A stretch of 64,000 nt of DNA from Synechococcus sp. WH 7805 (lineage in GTDB: Bacteria > Cyanobacteriota > Cyanobacteriia > PCC-6307 > Cyanobiaceae), in assembly GCF_000153285.1 (NCBI RefSeq), contig NZ_CH724168.1, positions 479,823-543,822 of the forward strand. The letters run 5' to 3'. The notes beneath the pieces were generated by a model. It saw only the letters and a program-made list of their open reading frames with translations. It was not told where the DNA came from and ran no database searches. Made by a program: the position numbers and the translations under genes. Shown in pieces: positions 25,211-34,484 of the stretch. Each line of letters opens with the position of its first letter. Positions within the stretch are counted from its first letter, which is position 1.

Positions 25211-26113
25211 ATGTCGAAGCGTCACCCCGTCGTGGCTGTCACGGGTTCCTCCGGTGCAGGAACCAGCACTGTGAAGCGTGCTTTCGAGCACATCTTCGCC
25301 CGTGAAAGCATCACTCCGGCAGTCGTTGAGGGTGACAGCTATCACCGCTTCGAGCGGATGGAGATGAAAAAGGCCATGGCCGAGGCCCTCTCCAAAGGGG
25401 AGAACTTCTCCCATTTCGGCCCTGAAGCCAACCTTTTCGACAAGCTCGAGGAGCTGTTCAAGGTTTACGGCGAGACCGGCGGTGGACAAAAGCGTTATTA
25501 CCTTCACAGTGGCGAGGAAGCGGCTGAACACAACGCCCGTCTAGGCGTTGATCTCAACCCAGGACAGTTCACCCCCTGGGAAGACATTCCCGGTGGAACC
25601 GACCTTCTTTTCTATGAAGGTCTGCACGGTGGTGTGGTGGGTGACAGCTACGACGTGGCTGCTCAAGCCGATCTGCTTGTGGGCGTGGTGCCCATCACCA
25701 ACCTGGAGTGGATTCAGAAAATCCACCGAGACAATGCCGAGCGGGGCTATTCCGCCGAAGCCATTGTTGACACCATCCTGCGCAGCATGCCGGATTACAT
25801 CAACCACATCTGCCCACAGTTCAGCCGCACGGACATCAATTTCCAGCGGGTGCCCACCGTGGATACCTCCAACCCCTTCATCTGCAGAAACATTCCCACT
25901 CCGGATGAAAGCTTCGTGATCATTCACTTCCGCAAGGGAGCCAGAGAGAAGTGGGGGATCGACTTCAATTACCTTCTCAGCATGATCCACGATTCATTCA
26001 TGTCGAGCCCAACGAGCATCGTGGTGAATGGCGGCAAAATGGGTTTTGCGATGGAGCTGATCCTGACGCCGATCATTCACAGAATGATCGAAGAAAAGAA
26101 GAAGCTAGGCTGA
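25211..26113 (+). CDS. prk: Phosphoribulokinase, short proteobacterial (class I) type
   Basis: Calvin-cycle kinase that phosphorylates ribulose 5-phosphate, 300 residues. The P-loop is GSSGAGTST (12-20), where the usual Lys-Ser/Thr is replaced by Thr-Ser, as in the class I enzymes. Also seen are VEGDSYHRF, LFYEGLHGGVV, VGVVPITNLEWIQKI, and RVPTVDTSNPF. Overall it resembles the short bacterial PrkB type rather than the longer beta-cyanobacterial or plant enzyme, and it lacks the N-terminal regulatory Cys pair of that type. This fits an alpha-cyanobacterium with Form IA Rubisco. Not coupled to other Calvin genes here. Confidence 0.95.
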   Translation: MSKRHPVVAVTGSSGAGTSTVKRAFEHIFARESITPAVVEGDSYHRFERMEMKKAMAEALSKGENFSHFGPEANLFDKLEELFKVYGETGGGQKRYYLHSGEEAAEHNARLGVDLNPGQFTPWEDIPGGTDLLFYEGLHGGVVGDSYDVAAQADLLVGVVPITNLEWIQKIHRDNAERGYSAEAIVDTILRSMPDYINHICPQFSRTDINFQRVPTVDTSNPFICRNIPTPDESFVIIHFRKGAREKWGIDFNYLLSMIHDSFMSSPTSIVVNGGKMGFAMELILTPIIHRMIEEKKKLG

Positions 26114-26150
26114 TTTCAGCTCTGTTCCAGTCACGACGAATCGTCCTATC

Positions 26151-26495
26151 GTGGGTTCATCTGAACGATCAGGTGAACCCATTTCTTCGTATTCACCATC
26201 CTTTGTGATTTCAGGTGCTGGTGGTCATGCCGGACTGACACCACGCTGGGATCAAGTGGACAGCAGGCGTTTGATCGCCCTCGCGCGCAGGGTTTATTTC
26301 AAGCACCTCACCACCAATGGTTACCACTTGGATCCATTTGGAGTGGTCGTGAATAGTGACAATGATGACGGTCGCGTTGTGTTTGAAACGCCGACCCTGC
26401 TGCCCGAAGAGCAGTTCATCAGCGCAGAGCTGATCGGAGTAAGGCTCAAGCGCGCCAAAAGCCCGAGAGAACGGCAGAAAGGAGGCTCGCTTTAG
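26151..26495 (+). CDS. Small conserved protein, unknown function
   Basis: A 114-residue protein from a GTG start. The middle has WDQVDSRRLIALARRVYFKHLTTNGYHLDP and is followed by a beta-like segment GRVVFETPTLLPEEQFISAELIGVRL (both read in parts) and a basic tail. No domain recognised; the first 25 residues are low in structure and the true start may lie further in. The stop overlaps the pilD GTG by 1 bp and a strong AGGAGG ribosome site sits inside its last codons for pilD. Confidence 0.65.
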   Translation: MGSSERSGEPISSYSPSFVISGAGGHAGLTPRWDQVDSRRLIALARRVYFKHLTTNGYHLDPFGVVVNSDNDDGRVVFETPTLLPEEQFISAELIGVRLKRAKSPRERQKGGSL

Positions 26496-27316
26496 TGACT
26501 CTTGTGCTGATCTCCCTGGCCCTCTTCGGTGCCTGCATCGGCAGCTTCACCAACGTCGTGGTGTGGCGACTGCCAAGACAGGAATCTCCGATTTGGCCAG
26601 GTAGTCACTGCCCGAGCTGCGGTCATGCCGTGCGATGGCATGACAATGTCCCGGTGCTCGGGTGGTTGCGACTGAGGGGCCGATGTCGCGACTGCTCGGC
26701 AGCGATCTCAGCCCGTTACCCAATTGTGGAAACCTTCAGTGGTTGCCTGTGGGTCAGCGCCCTGATAGCGGCCCAACGCAGCAGCGACAACAGCATGGTG
26801 CTGATCACGCTGCTAATGGGGCTTGTGCTGGTGAGCCTCCTGCTGCCGCTGGTTCTGATCGATCTCGACCACCTGTGGTTGCCGGAACCGATCTGCCGAG
26901 CAGGGGTGATCTGCGGCGTCCTTGCCACAGCCCTTCTGGCCTGGGGAGGAGGCAGTGACAACCCAAAAGCGGTTCTGCTGAACCATCTGATCGCCAGCGC
27001 GACCGGACTGCTGGTGATGGAAAGCCTGAGCGCCCTCGCTGAACGAATCCTGGGCCAACCTGCCCTCGGCCTCGGAGACGCCAAACTGGCCGCTGTGGCT
27101 GGAGCCTGGCTCGGGCTAGGCGGCCTCGGGATCTCCATGGCTCTTGCGGTGTTCTCCGGTGCTGCAGTTGGAACAGTGGGTCGATGGACCGGCCGCCTTG
27201 GGCCCAGGCAACCGTTCCCCTTCGGTCCCTTCATCGCCTTCGGGATCTGGATGACATGGCTGATGGGAGCCTCGTGGTGGTGGCAACGCTGGCTGGCCCT
27301 GATGGGGGGGGCCTGA
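26495..27316 (+). CDS. pilD: Prepilin peptidase / N-methyltransferase
   Basis: Bifunctional inner-membrane enzyme that cleaves and N-methylates type IV prepilins, 273 residues. The N-terminal cytoplasmic loop has the two zinc knuckles CPSC and CRDC that mark the methyltransferase-containing form. The two catalytic Asp are in LIDLDHLWLPE and LGLGDAKLAA. Six or more hydrophobic helices follow the expected pattern. The start is a GTG preceded by AGGAGG (26480-26485), one base into the previous stop. It implies that type IV pili or pseudopili are made, although no pilin gene is in the window. Confidence 0.95.
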   Translation: MTLVLISLALFGACIGSFTNVVVWRLPRQESPIWPGSHCPSCGHAVRWHDNVPVLGWLRLRGRCRDCSAAISARYPIVETFSGCLWVSALIAAQRSSDNSMVLITLLMGLVLVSLLLPLVLIDLDHLWLPEPICRAGVICGVLATALLAWGGGSDNPKAVLLNHLIASATGLLVMESLSALAERILGQPALGLGDAKLAAVAGAWLGLGGLGISMALAVFSGAAVGTVGRWTGRLGPRQPFPFGPFIAFGIWMTWLMGASWWWQRWLALMGGA

Positions 27317-27352
27317 ACTCTCGTCTTAAATGGTTCCAGTAGAAGGGATTGC

Positions 27353-28231
27353 GTGTCGCTGTTCGACTGGTTCGCGGATCGCCGTAAGGAACAGTCCGTC
27401 GTGAAAGTTGTTCAAGAGCCCGAAGAAGGCGACGGTCTCTGGAGCAAATGCCCTGAATGCGGCCAGGTGGTGTATCGCAAAGATCTGCTGGCCAATGCCA
27501 GCGTCTGCAGCAACTGCGGACATCACCATCGGATCTACAGCGCTGAGCGCATCGCTTTGATTGCCGATGAAGGCAGTTTTGAAGCGATTGACGAAGCGCT
27601 GGCCCCAACCGATCCTCTCGTTTTTAAAGACCGTCGTGCCTACGCCGACCGACTGCGTGAGACCCAAGCCGGTACAGGGCTCCGCGATGGGGTGATGACA
27701 GGATTGTGCCGGGTGGACGACATCCCCATGGCCCTGGCAGTGATGGATTTCCGCTTCATGGGCGGATCCATGGGATCGGTTGTGGGAGAGAAGTTGACCC
27801 GCCTGATCGAAACAGCCACAGACAAGCGGCTGCCGCTGCTGATTGTCTGCGCGTCAGGGGGAGCTCGCATGCAGGAAGGCATGCTCAGCCTGATGCAGAT
27901 GGCCAAGATCTCAGGCGCCCTGGAACGGCATCGCGAAGCAGGTGTTCTTTACATGCCCCTGCTCACCCACCCAACCACGGGAGGGGTGACCGCCAGCTTC
28001 GCCATGCTGGGTGACCTGATTTTGGCAGAACCGAAAGCCCTGATTGGCTTCGCCGGACGCCGAGTGATCGAACAGACCCTGAGGGAAAAGTTGCCCGACA
28101 ACTTCCAGACGGCGGAATACCTCCAAGACCACGGATTCGTGGACACGATCGTTCCCCGCACCCAGCTGAAATCCACTCTGGCCATGCTGATGAAGCTGCA
28201 TGGCTGCCTGCAGGGGAGTGCCGCAGTCTGA
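27353..28231 (+). CDS. accD: Acetyl-CoA carboxylase carboxyltransferase beta subunit
   Basis: AccD, 292 residues, part of the heteromeric carboxylase that starts fatty acid synthesis. The N-terminal zinc finger has Cys pairs CPEC and CSNC (about residues 34-59). The crotonase-like body shows [39 protein letters not shown] (read in two parts), [18 protein letters not shown] and [12 protein letters not shown]. The start is a GTG at 27353. Its stop overlaps the next gene by 1 bp. The partner AccA is not in the window. Confidence 0.97.
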   Translation: MSLFDWFADRRKEQSVVKVVQEPEEGDGLWSKCPECGQVVYRKDLLANASVCSNCGHHHRIYSAERIALIADEGSFEAIDEALAPTDPLVFKDRRAYADRLRETQAGTGLRDGVMTGLCRVDDIPMALAVMDFRFMGGSMGSVVGEKLTRLIETATDKRLPLLIVCASGGARMQEGMLSLMQMAKISGALERHREAGVLYMPLLTHPTTGGVTASFAMLGDLILAEPKALIGFAGRRVIEQTLREKLPDNFQTAEYLQDHGFVDTIVPRTQLKSTLAMLMKLHGCLQGSAAV

Positions 28232-28626
28232 TGAGCGTTGGCCCCCTTTTCAAAACCGCACAGTGGATCGGCATGGTGGTGGTTTCACTCCTGCTTCTCC
28301 TGCTTGCGGGTCCCGTCCTGGCAGGTCCTGTTGATTGGCGAGAGGTTCCATCCAGTTCCGAAGGCCAACAGTGGTGGGACGCTGGCAGTGTTCGACGTAG
28401 CAAGGACGGCACCGTTTCAGTGCTGAGCCGCTACAGCCTGAGAACGGAGGATGAATCACCGGCCTTAGGAACCTTGGTCGTGATGGACATCGATTGCGAC
28501 CAACGCCTGTATCGAGACACGCAGAAAAATGGTCTTCCCCGCCTCAGGGCCTCCTGGGAAGCTCCGGCTGACGACGATCTGATCTCCGAAGTGATCGATG
28601 CTGTCTGCAGCTCCGGATTGGCCTGA
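28231..28626 (+). CDS. Secreted small protein, unknown function
   Basis: A 131-residue protein with a signal peptide or N-terminal anchor (residues 12-30, ending AGPVLAG). The mature part has a surface-adhesin-E-like look: WREVPSSSEGQQWWDAGSV, VSVLSRYSL, GTLVVMDIDCDQRLYRDT, and two Cys (DCDQ and AVCSSG) that could form a disulfide. That resemblance is weak. The ATG overlaps the accD stop (TGATG), so translation is probably coupled to AccD although no functional link is known. Confidence 0.78.
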   Translation: MSVGPLFKTAQWIGMVVVSLLLLLLAGPVLAGPVDWREVPSSSEGQQWWDAGSVRRSKDGTVSVLSRYSLRTEDESPALGTLVVMDIDCDQRLYRDTQKNGLPRLRASWEAPADDDLISEVIDAVCSSGLA

Positions 28627-28659
28627 TCCCTCTTTGCTCTCTTTCCCCCCTGATGCCCC

Positions 28660-29745
28660 ATGGCTTTGAGCTCCAACCGAGATCCAATTGGTGTCGCCGT
28701 TGCCGGTCTTGGTTTCGGGGCATCCGTTCACCTTCCTGCACTGGAAGCGAACCCTGATCTCAAGGCCGTAGCGCTGTGGCACCCACGCAGCGAGCGCCTG
28801 GATCAAGTGGGCCGAGACACCAGCTTGAAGGGTTATGAGGCGTTCGACGCCTTGCTCGAGGATCCCAGTGTGGAGGCAGTCATCATCGCCACACCACCGG
28901 GACCGCGTTATGACCTCGCTCTACGCGCTCTGGCCGCCGGGAAGCATCTTCTGCTTGAAAAGCCAGTTGCCCTGAATGCTGATCAGGTGGCTGACCTGCA
29001 GCGGACAGCCTCGAGCGCAGGTCTCAGCGTGGCTGTGGATTTTGAATATCGGGCAGTGCCGCTCTTTCAGCAGACAGAAAAGCTTCTGAGCAACGGCGCA
29101 ATCGGCACACCCTGGCTTGCAAGGCTCGACTGGCTGATGAGCAGCCGGGCCAATCCAAAACGCCCTTGGAACTGGTATGCCAAAGCCGACGAAGGCGGCG
29201 GTGTGCTGGGTGCCCTCGGCACCCATGCCTTCGACATGCTGGCCTGGCTGATCGGTCCGGTGCAGACCCTGCAATCAATCACGCAAACCGCCATCGCGCA
29301 CAGGCCGGATGCAAGTGGTGACAGTCAGGCCGTCACAGCGGAGGACATCGCCCTGATCAACACAACGCTCACGACCCATCAGGGAGCACCACTGGCCGCA
29401 CAGGTGGCTCTGGCATCGGTGGCGCGCAATGGCAGGGGTTGCTGGCTGGAGATCTACGGATCGGAGGGAAGTTTGAAGCTGGGCAGTGAGAACCAAAAGG
29501 ACTACGTGCACGGGTTCTCTCTCACCCTTCAACGGGACGGCGAACCCCCTCGCAGCATTCAGGCGGATGAGGAGTTCCGCTTTGCGAAAACCTGGAGTGA
29601 CGGGCGCGTTGCCCCTGTCGCTCGGCTGCAAGGTTGGTGGGCGGAGAGCATGCGCAGCGGCCGGCCGATGGTGCCAGGTCTGTTGGAAGGGCTTGCCAGT
29701 CAGAAGGCATGCGACCGCTGCCTTGAGATGGCCTTGGGACAGTGA
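28660..29745 (+). CDS. Gfo/Idh/MocA-family oxidoreductase
   Basis: A 361-residue NAD(P)-dependent oxidoreductase. The Rossmann domain holds GVAVAGLGFGASVHLPAL (G-x-G-x2-G-like, about residues 11-28), IIATPPGPRYDLA and the family EKPVALN motif (about 99-105), where Lys is catalytic. The C-terminal alpha/beta half shows WNWYAKADEGGGVLGALGTHAFDML, read in parts, which carries the conserved acidic and His residues. Sugars or inositol-like polyols are common substrates, but the substrate here cannot be named. It stands between the secreted protein and the aldolase. Confidence 0.9.
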   Translation: MALSSNRDPIGVAVAGLGFGASVHLPALEANPDLKAVALWHPRSERLDQVGRDTSLKGYEAFDALLEDPSVEAVIIATPPGPRYDLALRALAAGKHLLLEKPVALNADQVADLQRTASSAGLSVAVDFEYRAVPLFQQTEKLLSNGAIGTPWLARLDWLMSSRANPKRPWNWYAKADEGGGVLGALGTHAFDMLAWLIGPVQTLQSITQTAIAHRPDASGDSQAVTAEDIALINTTLTTHQGAPLAAQVALASVARNGRGCWLEIYGSEGSLKLGSENQKDYVHGFSLTLQRDGEPPRSIQADEEFRFAKTWSDGRVAPVARLQGWWAESMRSGRPMVPGLLEGLASQKACDRCLEMALGQ

Positions 29746-29831
29746 TCGAGGGGAGACAAGAATCCAGGGGTTAGATCCGGTAGATTCGCCCCCATTCGTC
29801 TCTAAGACGTTCCACCTCGAGGTTCTTTCCC

Positions 29832-30905
29832 ATGGCGCTCGTTCCGCTTCGGCTTCTGCTCGACCACGCCGCCGAAAACGGCTACGGCATTCCTGCGTTC
29901 AACGTGAACAACCTGGAACAGGTGCAGGCGATCATGGAAGCGGCTGATGAGACCGACAGCCCCGTGATCCTGCAGGCCTCCCGCGGCGCCCGCAGCTACG
30001 CCGGTGAAATCTTCCTTCGTCACCTGATCCTGGCCGCCACCGAGACCTATCCCCACATCCCCGTGGTGATGCACCAGGACCACGGCAACGCTCCCGATAC
30101 CTGCTACTCCGCTGCCATCAACGGTTTCACCTCCGTGATGATGGATGGCTCCCTGGAGGCCGACGCCAAGACTCCCGCCAGCTACGACTACAACGTGGCC
30201 GTCACCAAGCAAGTGGTGGATTTCGCCCACTCCGTGGGTGTGAGCGTTGAAGGTGAGCTGGGCTGCCTTGGTTCCCTGGAAACCGGCAAGGGTGAGGCTG
30301 AGGACGGCCACGGTTTCGAGGGTGAGCTGTCCAAGGACATGCTGCTCACCGATCCTGCTGAAGCAGCTGACTTCGTTGCCAAGACCAAGTGTGACGCCCT
30401 GGCCATCGCCATCGGCACCAGCCACGGCGCTTACAAGTTCACCCGCAAACCCACCGGTGAAGTACTGGCCATCAGCCGCATCGCTGAAATCCACAAGGCC
30501 ATCCCCAACACCCACCTGGTGATGCACGGCTCTTCCTCCGTTCCCCAGGAATGGTTGGAGATGATCAACAAGCACGGTGGTTCCATCCCCGAGACCTACG
30601 GCGTTCCCGTCGAAGAGATCCAGGAAGGCATCCGCAACGGTGTGCGCAAGGTGAACATCGACACCGACAACCGCCTCGCCTTCACCGCTGCTGTGCGCGA
30701 AGCGGCCATGGCTGATCCCGCCAACTTCGACCCCCGCCACTTCAACAAGCCGGCACGCAAGTACATGAAGCAGGTGTGTCTCGACCGCTATCAGCAGTTC
30801 TGGGCCGCCGGCAACGCCAGCAAAATCAAGCAGGCCAGCATCACCCACTACGCCGGCCTTTACGCCAAAGGTGCTCTCGATCCCAAGGCTGCTGTCGCAG
30901 CCTGA
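29832..30905 (+). CDS. fba: Class II fructose-bisphosphate aldolase (Calvin cycle type)
   Basis: Zinc-dependent aldolase for fructose- and sedoheptulose-bisphosphate, 357 residues, used in the Calvin cycle and gluconeogenesis. Seen: [13 protein letters not shown], the metal His in [34 protein letters not shown] and [12 protein letters not shown]. Codon use is strikingly regular (many GCC, ATC, CTG, AAG), as in a strongly expressed gene. Its codon bias creates a 348-residue shadow frame on the other strand. A strong terminator follows. Confidence 0.97.
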   Translation: MALVPLRLLLDHAAENGYGIPAFNVNNLEQVQAIMEAADETDSPVILQASRGARSYAGEIFLRHLILAATETYPHIPVVMHQDHGNAPDTCYSAAINGFTSVMMDGSLEADAKTPASYDYNVAVTKQVVDFAHSVGVSVEGELGCLGSLETGKGEAEDGHGFEGELSKDMLLTDPAEAADFVAKTKCDALAIAIGTSHGAYKFTRKPTGEVLAISRIAEIHKAIPNTHLVMHGSSSVPQEWLEMINKHGGSIPETYGVPVEEIQEGIRNGVRKVNIDTDNRLAFTAAVREAAMADPANFDPRHFNKPARKYMKQVCLDRYQQFWAAGNASKIKQASITHYAGLYAKGALDPKAAVAA

Positions 30906-30931
30906 TTGTTGCCATCGAACCCATCAGAAGC

Positions 30932-30957
30932 GGGGGCCTGCCAAGGCCCCCTTTTTT
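30932..30957 (+). terminator. Rho-independent terminator after fba
   Basis: A perfect 7-bp stem GGGGGCC (30932-30938) and GGCCCCC (30945-30951) with a TGCCAA loop is followed by six T (30952-30957). It lies 26 bp past the fba stop and just before the end of the convergent gene. Confidence 0.92.
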
Positions 30958-30961
30958 GTGC

Positions 30962-32086
30962 TTAGGCAGACACCACATCCAGATCCATCCGATTGTTGGC
31001 CCTGCGACCTTCCACTTCGATCACCAGCTGTTCTGGATCGGCGATGACGGAGATTCTGTGGTCGCCCTTTGGCAGAGACAAGGGCATGGTGAAGTCTTCA
31101 CTTTCACCGGCTTTGAGCCATGGAATGCGTACATAGCGGTGGTTGCTGTAGCGGTCATCGATCACGACAGCGACGCCCACATCACTGACGTCCATGCTGC
31201 CGATATTGCTGACACGGAAGTGAAGTGCACCTGCTCGATAGACAAGGCTCTCGATCGCCAGGTCACTGGCCAGTGCCTTGATGCTGCGCAGCGGATAAAT
31301 CCATAGGCTCTCAAGCCGTGCCAGGCGGGTTGAAGGATGTTCATGGTGGAGATGGCCGCCATAGGCCAGGTCGGTGCTGCAGCCATGCAGATGCAGATGG
31401 GCGCCTTCTTGTGGAACGGTCACCCGTCCCAGTTCCGGCTCCGTATCGAAGAACCCACAGCAATCCCATTGCATGGAGCGGCCGAGGTACCGGATCGGAT
31501 CGTTTGCATCGACCCCAGGTTGCGGTGCGAGCCGGTAGTGCTGAAGCATGTCGTAGAGGCTGAGGCCGGCGACTGTGGTGCCTGCCTCACTGGAAGCAAT
31601 CCCGAGGTTTCTGCGCTGTTGTCCCATGCAGAGCTTGGAGGCCACGGTGATCACCAGTTCATGCCAGTGCGCGATCAAACGCACGCCGTAGATCGGTGCC
31701 GCCTCCAGGGTGCCAAGACGCTGCCCCTGGGCGATGGCGTCCTCCACAAGGCCTTGCAGTGACCGTCCCTCCGGGTCTCCGAGGATCTCGAGATCGACTG
31801 GTCGACGCAGAGCCCTGGCATCCCCGGTGAAACACACATAGGGGAAATGACCGCTGCCATCGCCAGGGGTGAGTCTGACGATGCTTCCGTCGTGGGCGAC
31901 ACATCGCCAGATCGCGGACTCCTGGTCGCCATTGCGCAGGAAAGTCAGTTCACCGTTATCGACACTGGTGGTTGTGCCGAGCCCCAAGACATCACCTTCC
32001 AAGGGGATCTTCTCAAGCGGAAGATGTTCACGCACATCCCCAAGGATCAGATCACAGACAGTGTTCGCAATGGTGAGGTCGGACAT
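30962..32086 (-). CDS. ALDC/Ptd012-like metal-site domain fused to a CARDB domain
   Basis: A 374-residue protein. Residues 1 to about 265 resemble the acetolactate-decarboxylase / Ptd012 fold group: LEGDVLGLGTTTSVDNGE (29-46), IYGVRLIAH (132-140), and a His cluster with His232, His234 and His245 (HLHG, then GGHLHHEH). The spacing H-x-H-x10-H equals that of the zinc triad in acetolactate decarboxylase. Residues about 270-374 form a CARDB-like beta sandwich (LHFRVSNIGSMDVSDVGV, then KGDHRISVIADP). There is no signal peptide. The reaction is unknown; a zinc-dependent decarboxylase or ester hydrolase is possible by fold only. It converges with fba and is 65 bp downstream of the LD-carboxypeptidase gene on the same strand. 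Confidence 0.72.
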   Translation of the reverse strand: MSDLTIANTVCDLILGDVREHLPLEKIPLEGDVLGLGTTTSVDNGELTFLRNGDQESAIWRCVAHDGSIVRLTPGDGSGHFPYVCFTGDARALRRPVDLEILGDPEGRSLQGLVEDAIAQGQRLGTLEAAPIYGVRLIAHWHELVITVASKLCMGQQRRNLGIASSEAGTTVAGLSLYDMLQHYRLAPQPGVDANDPIRYLGRSMQWDCCGFFDTEPELGRVTVPQEGAHLHLHGCSTDLAYGGHLHHEHPSTRLARLESLWIYPLRSIKALASDLAIESLVYRAGALHFRVSNIGSMDVSDVGVAVVIDDRYSNHRYVRIPWLKAGESEDFTMPLSLPKGDHRISVIADPEQLVIEVEGRRANNRMDLDVVSA

Positions 32087-32151
32087 GAAACGGTGCGATC
32101 TTGCTCAGCGGTAGCGGACTTCAGCCCAGCCAACCAGCGTCTGTTGTTGAT

Positions 32152-33129
32152 TCATCCAAAAAGATGAAGGGTGCCATTGTTCCCATTCAGCCGTGCCTGC
32201 GCTCCCAATGGCAGGGACAGATTGGGCAGACCATGGCCCAGAGGCAGATCCAAAACAAGAGGGACTCCGAGATCCGAGAGCCGTTCCTCGAGAATCTCAG
32301 CCATCGAAAAATCACCGGGAAGAATGTCGTCCTCCTTCCAGCTGAAACGACCGCAAGCCACACCCGCCACGTTGTTCAAGAGCCCCGCACTGCGCCACTG
32401 CGTCAGCATGCGATCCACGCGGTAAGGAGCCTCACCCACATCTTCAAGCACCAAAACAGATCCCTGAAGGGACGGAAACCACGGGGTGCCGATCAGATGA
32501 GTAGCCACCGTGAGATTGGTCACCACCAGGGAGCCCTGGGCTGAACCGGCACGCAGCGGGCGACCCTGCAACGGTGCTGTCGGCTCACCTTTTAGAAGCG
32601 AGACTGTGCGTTGCCATTGGTCCTCCGGTCCACCGGTGGAGCCATGAATGGCGCCAAGAAGTCCGGCTTTCCACTGCGCTAAAAGCAGGGCGCTGCTGTC
32701 TGAAAAACCAAGCGACCAGAAGGACCGTTTCGGAAACCGAACGCCCGCTTCAAGGATCCGGGCAGCACCCCAGCCCCCACCCACATACATCACCCCATCC
32801 AACGTGGGATCGTTCCAGGCGTCCTCCAAGACCTGGCGTCGCTGAGCGTCGGTTCCCGAAAACCACTGCCACTGCCCACGCACTTGGGCTGGGACCTCCA
32901 GGACCCACCCCTGGGCCTCACAGCGTTGCACCAGAGGATTGAAATCCGTGTCTGGATCAATCCAGGTCCCAGGGTTGAGAGCGCGCAGCCGCGAGCCTCT
33001 CACCAGCGGTCGTAGAGGTGGAAGCGCTCGGGGCGTTTGGCGTGCCCTCACGCCACCAGGCCAGAGTGAAGCCATCGCCCCAGAACCGACCGCTAACGAC
33101 GCCAGCTTCAGCAGCGATCGACGGCGCAT
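32152..33129 (-). CDS. LD-carboxypeptidase (peptidase family S66), exported
   Basis: A 325-residue S66-family peptidase. The N terminus MRRRSLLKLASLAVGSGAMA looks like a Tat-type export signal. The body shows the family order: LNPGTWIDPD, GVMYVGGGWGAARIL, the nucleophile region LGFSDSSALLLAQW with the Ser, GAIHGSTGG, LVLEDVGEAPYRVDRML with the Glu, and LDLPLGHGLPNLSLP with the His. LdcA enzymes trim D-Ala from tetrapeptides during wall recycling; MccF relatives cleave acyl-sulfamates. An exported LdcA-like role is inferred. It follows purQ by 3 bp. Confidence 0.88.
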   Translation of the reverse strand: MRRRSLLKLASLAVGSGAMASLWPGGVRARQTPRALPPLRPLVRGSRLRALNPGTWIDPDTDFNPLVQRCEAQGWVLEVPAQVRGQWQWFSGTDAQRRQVLEDAWNDPTLDGVMYVGGGWGAARILEAGVRFPKRSFWSLGFSDSSALLLAQWKAGLLGAIHGSTGGPEDQWQRTVSLLKGEPTAPLQGRPLRAGSAQGSLVVTNLTVATHLIGTPWFPSLQGSVLVLEDVGEAPYRVDRMLTQWRSAGLLNNVAGVACGRFSWKEDDILPGDFSMAEILEERLSDLGVPLVLDLPLGHGLPNLSLPLGAQARLNGNNGTLHLFG

Positions 33130-33132
33130 GAT

Positions 33133-33786
33133 TCAGGAGAGCAGAGCCTCCAGGATCGCGCGACCGGCTGTACTTCCGGTCACCGGATCGCAGGCGCGCT
33201 CCGGGTGCGGCATCAGACCCAGCACATTGCCCTGCACATTGGTGATACCGGCAATGTCGGCGACAGAACCATTGGGATTACGGCAATAACGCAGAGCGAT
33301 GGCGTCGTCGTCCTGCAGCTTCTTCAGCGTGTCGTCACTGCACTGAAAGCGGCCCTCCCCGTGGGCGATCGGCAAGGAGAACTGGTCATCGCGTGCGCAG
33401 GTCGCCAGCCAGGGAGTGCGATCACTCACCACCGCAAGGGGAGTGGACTCACAGATGAAGTGGAGATGACGATTCCTAGTCAGGGCACCAGGCAGCAGAC
33501 CGAGTTCCGTCAGCACTTGAAATCCGTTGCAGATTCCGAGAACACGCCCTCCCTGAGAGGCAAAATCTCGAAGGGATTCGAGCACAGGCGCGAAACGGGC
33601 AATGGCGCCACAGCGCAAATAGTCGCCGTAACTAAATCCACCCGGCAGCACGACGGCCTCTAAACCACTGAGATCGCGATCCTCGTGCCAGAGGTACCGG
33701 GTCGGGTGACCGAGACACCCTTCTGTGGCCCAGCGGACATCGCGGTCACAATTTGATCCTGGGAAAACGACAACCCCAATGGTCAT
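33133..33786 (-). CDS. purQ: Phosphoribosylformylglycinamidine synthase, glutaminase subunit
   Basis: The class I glutamine amidotransferase of purine synthesis, 217 residues. It has [11 protein letters not shown], the oxyanion strand [16 protein letters not shown], the nucleophile Cys in [17 protein letters not shown], and the His/Glu pair in [10 protein letters not shown]. It supplies ammonia to PurL (not in the window) through PurS. The start overlaps the purS stop by 4 bp (ATGA), so PurS and PurQ are translationally coupled and probably made in fixed ratio. Confidence 0.97.
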   Translation of the reverse strand: MTIGVVVFPGSNCDRDVRWATEGCLGHPTRYLWHEDRDLSGLEAVVLPGGFSYGDYLRCGAIARFAPVLESLRDFASQGGRVLGICNGFQVLTELGLLPGALTRNRHLHFICESTPLAVVSDRTPWLATCARDDQFSLPIAHGEGRFQCSDDTLKKLQDDDAIALRYCRNPNGSVADIAGITNVQGNVLGLMPHPERACDPVTGSTAGRAILEALLS

Positions 33787-34037
33787 GACTGCGAGAGCTC
33801 CAGAGTCCAGTTCTCGATCACAGGATTGGCCAGAAGGCGATCACTGAGCAGTTCAACCCTGCGCCGCGCCTCTGCCTCATCAGGCGCATCCAATTCCAAT
33901 TCCACTGCTTTGCCGATGCGGAGATGGGTAATCCCATCCACTCCAAGTCGCTGGGCAGCGGCACGGGTGGCTTCTCCCGCGGGATCGAGGACCGATGGGC
34001 GCAGTTGCACCAGAACGCGGGCTTGAAAACGCGGCAC
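33783..34037 (-). CDS. purS: Phosphoribosylformylglycinamidine synthase, PurS subunit
   Basis: Small PurS subunit, 84 residues from a GTG at 34037. It shows the family pattern [41 protein letters not shown] (both in parts) and [14 protein letters not shown]. PurS bridges PurQ and PurL in the bacterial three-part enzyme. A longer frame reaches 34151, but the extra residues have no family similarity. It is divergent from the secreted-protein gene at 34135, so a promoter probably sits in the 97 bp between. Confidence 0.93.
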   Translation of the reverse strand: MPRFQARVLVQLRPSVLDPAGEATRAAAQRLGVDGITHLRIGKAVELELDAPDEAEARRRVELLSDRLLANPVIENWTLELSQS

Positions 34038-34134
34038 GAGCTCTGAACGGGGATTGTTAAATCTTGACAGGCCAGGGACCCGCAAAGACTCTGCCGATTG
34101 CACGTTGAAGACAGTTGAGTCAACCCGCTGACGC

Positions 34135-34482
34135 GTGACTGCCTCCAGCAACGCTGTTCGTCAATCCGCCGCTCTGCTGATGGTCGCAGTGTCTGTCTTC
34201 TCGACTCCGGCCAAGACTGAATCCGCTTCAGCCGACGCAATGGAGTGTCGCAATGCGAATCAGGCCTGGTCTCCCTGCCGCTACGTGAGCGAACAACCGG
34301 GAGCTCGCTGGGAGCTGGCGTTCAGCAACCAAGTGGTGCGTTTTCAGCACGATGGCAGCGGCACGATGCAGATGCAGATCGGAGACCAGACCCCCTGGGC
34401 CGAGGTGCAGACGCGCTGGAGTGCGGATGGAACGCTCTGCTGGAACACGGTCTGCGCCCGCGGCGACATTCCGCTGGACTGA
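34135..34482 (+). CDS. Small secreted protein, unknown function
   Basis: A 115-residue protein from a GTG start with a signal peptide (about 1-34, ending SASADA). The mature part has four Cys in two close groups (MECRNA and SPCRYV; TLCWNT and VCARG), suggesting two disulfides, and a beta-rich middle (WELAFSNQVVRFQHDGSGTM). No family recognised. It is divergent from purS and ends 2 bp before the end of the convergent SDR gene. Confidence 0.72.
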   Translation: MTASSNAVRQSAALLMVAVSVFSTPAKTESASADAMECRNANQAWSPCRYVSEQPGARWELAFSNQVVRFQHDGSGTMQMQIGDQTPWAEVQTRWSADGTLCWNTVCARGDIPLD

Positions 34483-34484
34483 GG

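Noticed and set aside
29802..30848. 348-codon open frame on the minus strand
   Set aside because: Shadow of the highly biased fba gene: Gly, Val, His and Asp rich, with no domain pattern.
34037..34151. N-terminal extension of purS to 34151
   Set aside because: The additional 38 residues do not resemble PurS and overlap the divergent gene start at 34135; the GTG at 34037 gives a standard length.
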